Position numbers and translations under genes: made by a program. 45,764 nucleotides of DNA from CAZUWH01 sp964624075 (GTDB lineage Bacteria; Pseudomonadota; Alphaproteobacteria; Rhodospirillales; Rhodospirillaceae). Location of the stretch: assembly GCA_964624075.1 (NCBI GenBank), contig CAZUWH010000021.1:1-45764 (forward strand), given 5' to 3'. The notes beneath the pieces are model-generated. The model saw nothing but the letters and a program-made list of their open reading frames with translations, did no database searches and had not been told where the DNA came from. Below are positions 44,090-45,764 of the stretch, piece after piece (position 1 is the stretch's first letter; the number at the start of each line of letters is the position of its first letter).

Positions 44090-44480
44090 CAGTGTGCATG
44101 ATGATCTTGCCCGGCGCGGACGAGACGCTCCCCCAGGGCGGCGTTCTCGCGGCGCAGACGAACATTGTCGTCCGACAGCGGGGTTGGACCGGCTCGGGCT
44201 TCGGGCCGCGCGGCTGCAGCGTCAGCCCCTTGAGCACGCCGTCCTCACGCTGGCGCCGCCATTCGCCCAGCATCGACGAAGAGAGGCCCTCCCGCGCAGC
44301 AGCGTATCGCGCCCAGTTCGCTGCTGGCTGCCGCCTGATCGACCTCGGTTAGAATGCGCAGCTTCTCCTTCGCGGAAGAGACGCATCGGCGGCGTTCCCA
44401 TTTCCGGGGCCGCCGCCTTCTTCATCTTCGCCGCCGCCAGGACAGAACCAGTCTTTACAGGCATAACCACGAGATATCTC
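44090..44480 (-). pseudogene. IS3-type transposase OrfA, remnant
   Basis: Minus-strand pieces in three frames: KEKLRILTEVDQAA, SSSMLGEWRRQREDGVLKGLT, RGPKPEP, and LSDDNVRLRRENAALGERLVRAG, ending abruptly where the 'AEIIIDVQKK' coiled-coil end should follow. This is the helix-turn-helix/leucine-zipper OrfA of IS3-like elements. No OrfB is seen. The broken end abuts the ImmA remnant and may mark the deletion that truncated it. Confidence 0.75.
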
Positions 44481-44552
44481 CATCGGCGTCCTCAACGTTA
44501 TTGATCTGGCATGATGATGTCTTGAACATCGCGCGATGGCTTTGTATTATTA

Positions 44553-45170
44553 ATGGCAAACAGGGGAAACGCGCGGAAGCAATCGTTTGCGGAGCTCCGT
44601 GAGCGGCGCAGGCAGGTCATTCAGCTCTATCGCAAGAGCTACAAGATCACGCGGATCGTGGATTTGACGGGACTGTCGTGGCCGGCGGGGCGGGGAGTTA
44701 TTGATCTCTACGAGGGGCTAGGCAGGCATGGCGGCGCTCTAGGGCACGCGGCAAGCGCGGTGGCGAAGGGCGCCGACTTACCGGCTGAGCTAGGGGCCGC
44801 GCGCTCTGGCGGCTGATTTTCGACAAGCGGCCAGAGCAGCTGAAAGTGGATTTCGTGCTGGTGAGACTGAAAGGGCCATTCCTCGGAGCGGCTGGTGGTC
44901 ATGGAACTGATCGCGCGGGACTACGGCATCACGCTGTCGGTTCGGGCGGTGGGGGACTATCTGAAGCGCTTCACCCCACGGAAGCCGATCCAGCGTGCCG
45001 ACGAGCAACGTCCCGAGACCATCTGGAAATGGCTGGATGGGGCGTATCCGGCCGAACGGCTCATCGCATTTCTGGAAGCCCTGATCAAGAACACGGACCG
45101 CAAGATCTTTCCGATCCTCGACAACCTTAGGGTTCACCATGCCAAGCCAGTCAAGGCGCATGGCTCGATG
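44553..45170 (+). pseudogene. IS630-type transposase, internally deleted
   Basis: ATG 44553 gives SFAELRERRRQVIQLYRKSYKITRIVDLTGLSW (helix-turn-helix), then shifts. LIFDKRPEQLKVDF, VMELIARDYGITLSVRAVGDYLKRF and TPRKPIQRADEQRPETIWKWLDGAYPA follow. The reading then passes directly to ERLIAFLEALIKNTDRKIFPILDNLRVHHAKPVKA. In complete IS630 transposases about 100 residues, including the first DDE-region acidic residue (GDE), lie between AYPA and RLIAFLEA. They are missing here, so the enzyme is dead. The end is also lost. Confidence 0.85.
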
Positions 45171-45187
45171 ACAGTGGGAACGGATTG

Positions 45188-45211
45188 CCCCCTTTCTTCC
45201 AGGAAAGGGGG
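45188..45211. repeat. 9-bp inverted repeat after IS630 remnant
   Basis: CCCCCTTTC and GAAAGGGGG with a 6-base loop, located where the IS630 reading ends and the IS5 remnant begins. It could be an IS end or a fold-back from rearrangement. Confidence 0.5.
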
Positions 45212-45224
45212 GTGATCTTGGTCG

Positions 45225-45402
45225 ATCGGGTCAAGACAACCGCCTATTTGTTGAAGGCGTGCGGTGATTAGTTCGCGTCTAGAACTGGACGAACAGGGGG
45301 CCACCACCGTCATTCCGTCAGATCGCCACACGCTACGACAGGACCGATACCAGCTTCGCCGCTGCCATTCATCTCGTCAGAACCTTCCTCGCTCTCCAGT
45401 GA
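45225..45402 (+). pseudogene. IS5-type transposase C-terminus, remnant
   Basis: Reads LELDEQGATTVIPS in one frame, then IATRYDRTDTSFAAAIHLVRTFLALQ and TGA at 45402 in another. These are the VIP. and RIATRYDK..SFAAAIHL ends of IS5-family transposases. The stretch between them with the conserved catalytic Glu helix is deleted. Only the last ~60 codons remain. Confidence 0.7.
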
Positions 45403-45508
45403 ATGTCCACAAGCTAAGCAGAAAGCGTAAATTGCAGAACATCTGTCAATGCAGGCGTGTGCATGTCAACTGACAAATATACTATAAGTTCAAATATGAC
45501 TAAGGAAA

Positions 45509-45640
45509 ATGGAAATGGCAATCGCATTCTACCCGGAACGTAGTTCCGTATCATGCTACGCTTTCAATCTTGGCACGCAAACTAAGTTCTCAAGGCAATA
45601 TGTTCAAAGTTTCCTCCCACCTGTTTGTTCTAGGAAATGA
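45509..45640 (+). CDS. Very small hypothetical frame (43 aa)
   Basis: Starts MEMAIAFYPERSS after an AAGGA motif, and ends TGA. No family or membrane feature is recognised. Base composition differs from the coding genes nearby. Low confidence that it is expressed. Confidence 0.2.
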   Translation: MEMAIAFYPERSSVSCYAFNLGTQTKFSRQYVQSFLPPVCSRK

Positions 45641-45711
45641 TCAAGTCAAGGAATTACCGAATTATCACTGTGAAGTAACCTAAGCCTGTAAATCGCTTTG
45701 ATATATTGTTA

Positions 45712-45733
45712 GCCCGTCTTATTCAAGACGGGC
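45712..45733 (+). terminator. Terminator-like hairpin
   Basis: GCCCGTCTT and AAGACGGGC form a perfect 9-bp stem around ATTC. Downstream on plus is ATTCTGAT (weak T content); on minus it is followed by AACAATATATC. Stem quality is high, tail poor; orientation uncertain. Confidence 0.5.
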
Positions 45734-45764
45734 ATTCTGATAGGCTAGTGGATGTAGCTTAAGC

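Larger units (their letters stand above)
45403..45764. other. AT-rich non-coding end of window
   Basis: About 360 bases, visibly richer in A and T than the rest. Contains a 43-codon open frame (45509-45640) and a terminator-like hairpin (45712-45733). No recognised gene. Confidence 0.4.

Overview
The window reads as a high-GC alphaproteobacterial chromosome, most likely a Rhodospirillales-type organism. The evidence is the lineage-typical families: DUF2336, DUF1640, a cyclic-nucleotide-binding domain joined to acetate kinase, HpnE, a GH17-GT2 glucan synthase and a DUF4743 Nudix protein. Its most striking property is a mixture of perfectly intact housekeeping genes with many recognisable but broken genes. 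At least sixteen loci carry in-frame stops, frameshifts or internal deletions. This is what a lineage in early to middle reductive evolution looks like (host-restricted, or otherwise under relaxed selection). Some single-base frameshifts could be assembly errors, but the repeated nonsense codons and large internal deletions cannot all be explained that way.

Layout. 1-5.4 kb: edge of a tRNA-Gly, a decayed DUF262 (GmrSD-like) gene, two c-type cytochromes, a decayed DUF2336 gene and intact rpiA. 5.4-8.4 kb: a multi-TM sensor-like protein overlapping hpnE (hopanoid/squalene pathway). 8.5-10.2 kb: a decayed cNMP-acetate kinase fused by deletion to a nearly intact pduL. 10.5-12.6 kb: small cupin, penicillin-acylase remnant, beta-type carbonic anhydrase, DUF1640 remnant. 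12.9-18.7 kb: adenosine deaminase with a frameshift, intact class IV aminotransferase (pabC type), then a graveyard of a hybrid histidine kinase, modA and a Crp/Fnr regulator. 18.7-20 kb: purU and a small lipoprotein.

21-25.5 kb holds the metabolic centrepiece. It is an intact four-gene operon for a 2-oxoacid oxidoreductase (gamma, alpha, beta) plus a GltD-like flavoprotein fused to a two-cluster ferredoxin domain, which would connect 2-oxoacid oxidation to NAD(P) and ferredoxin. 25.6-30.8 kb: membrane coiled-coil protein, a long poly-G tract, a DD-carboxypeptidase with SPOR domain, and clpS-clpA. 31.2-39.2 kb: decayed badI, GH17-GT2 glucan synthase with a secreted neighbour, erpA, lepA and a Nudix protein.

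The last 5.5 kb, immediately 3' of an intact tRNA-Ser(GGA), is an accessory island. It starts with two strong hairpins and continues with remnants of a DUF3883 nuclease-like protein, a DUF2924/serine-recombinase/recombinase-tail trio, a DUF6998 gene, an ImmA/IrrE peptidase, and IS3-, IS630- and IS5-type transposases. Nothing in the island looks intact.

Taken together, the cell appears to keep protein quality control, folate one-carbon salvage, Fe-S assembly, wall remodelling and a 2-oxoacid oxidoreductase. It has been losing environmental sensing (histidine kinase, Crp/Fnr, DUF2336), molybdate uptake, the acetyl-phosphate/acetate route, aromatic-ring degradation and mobile or defence genes. 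All functional calls come from reading the sequence by eye; no database search was run.
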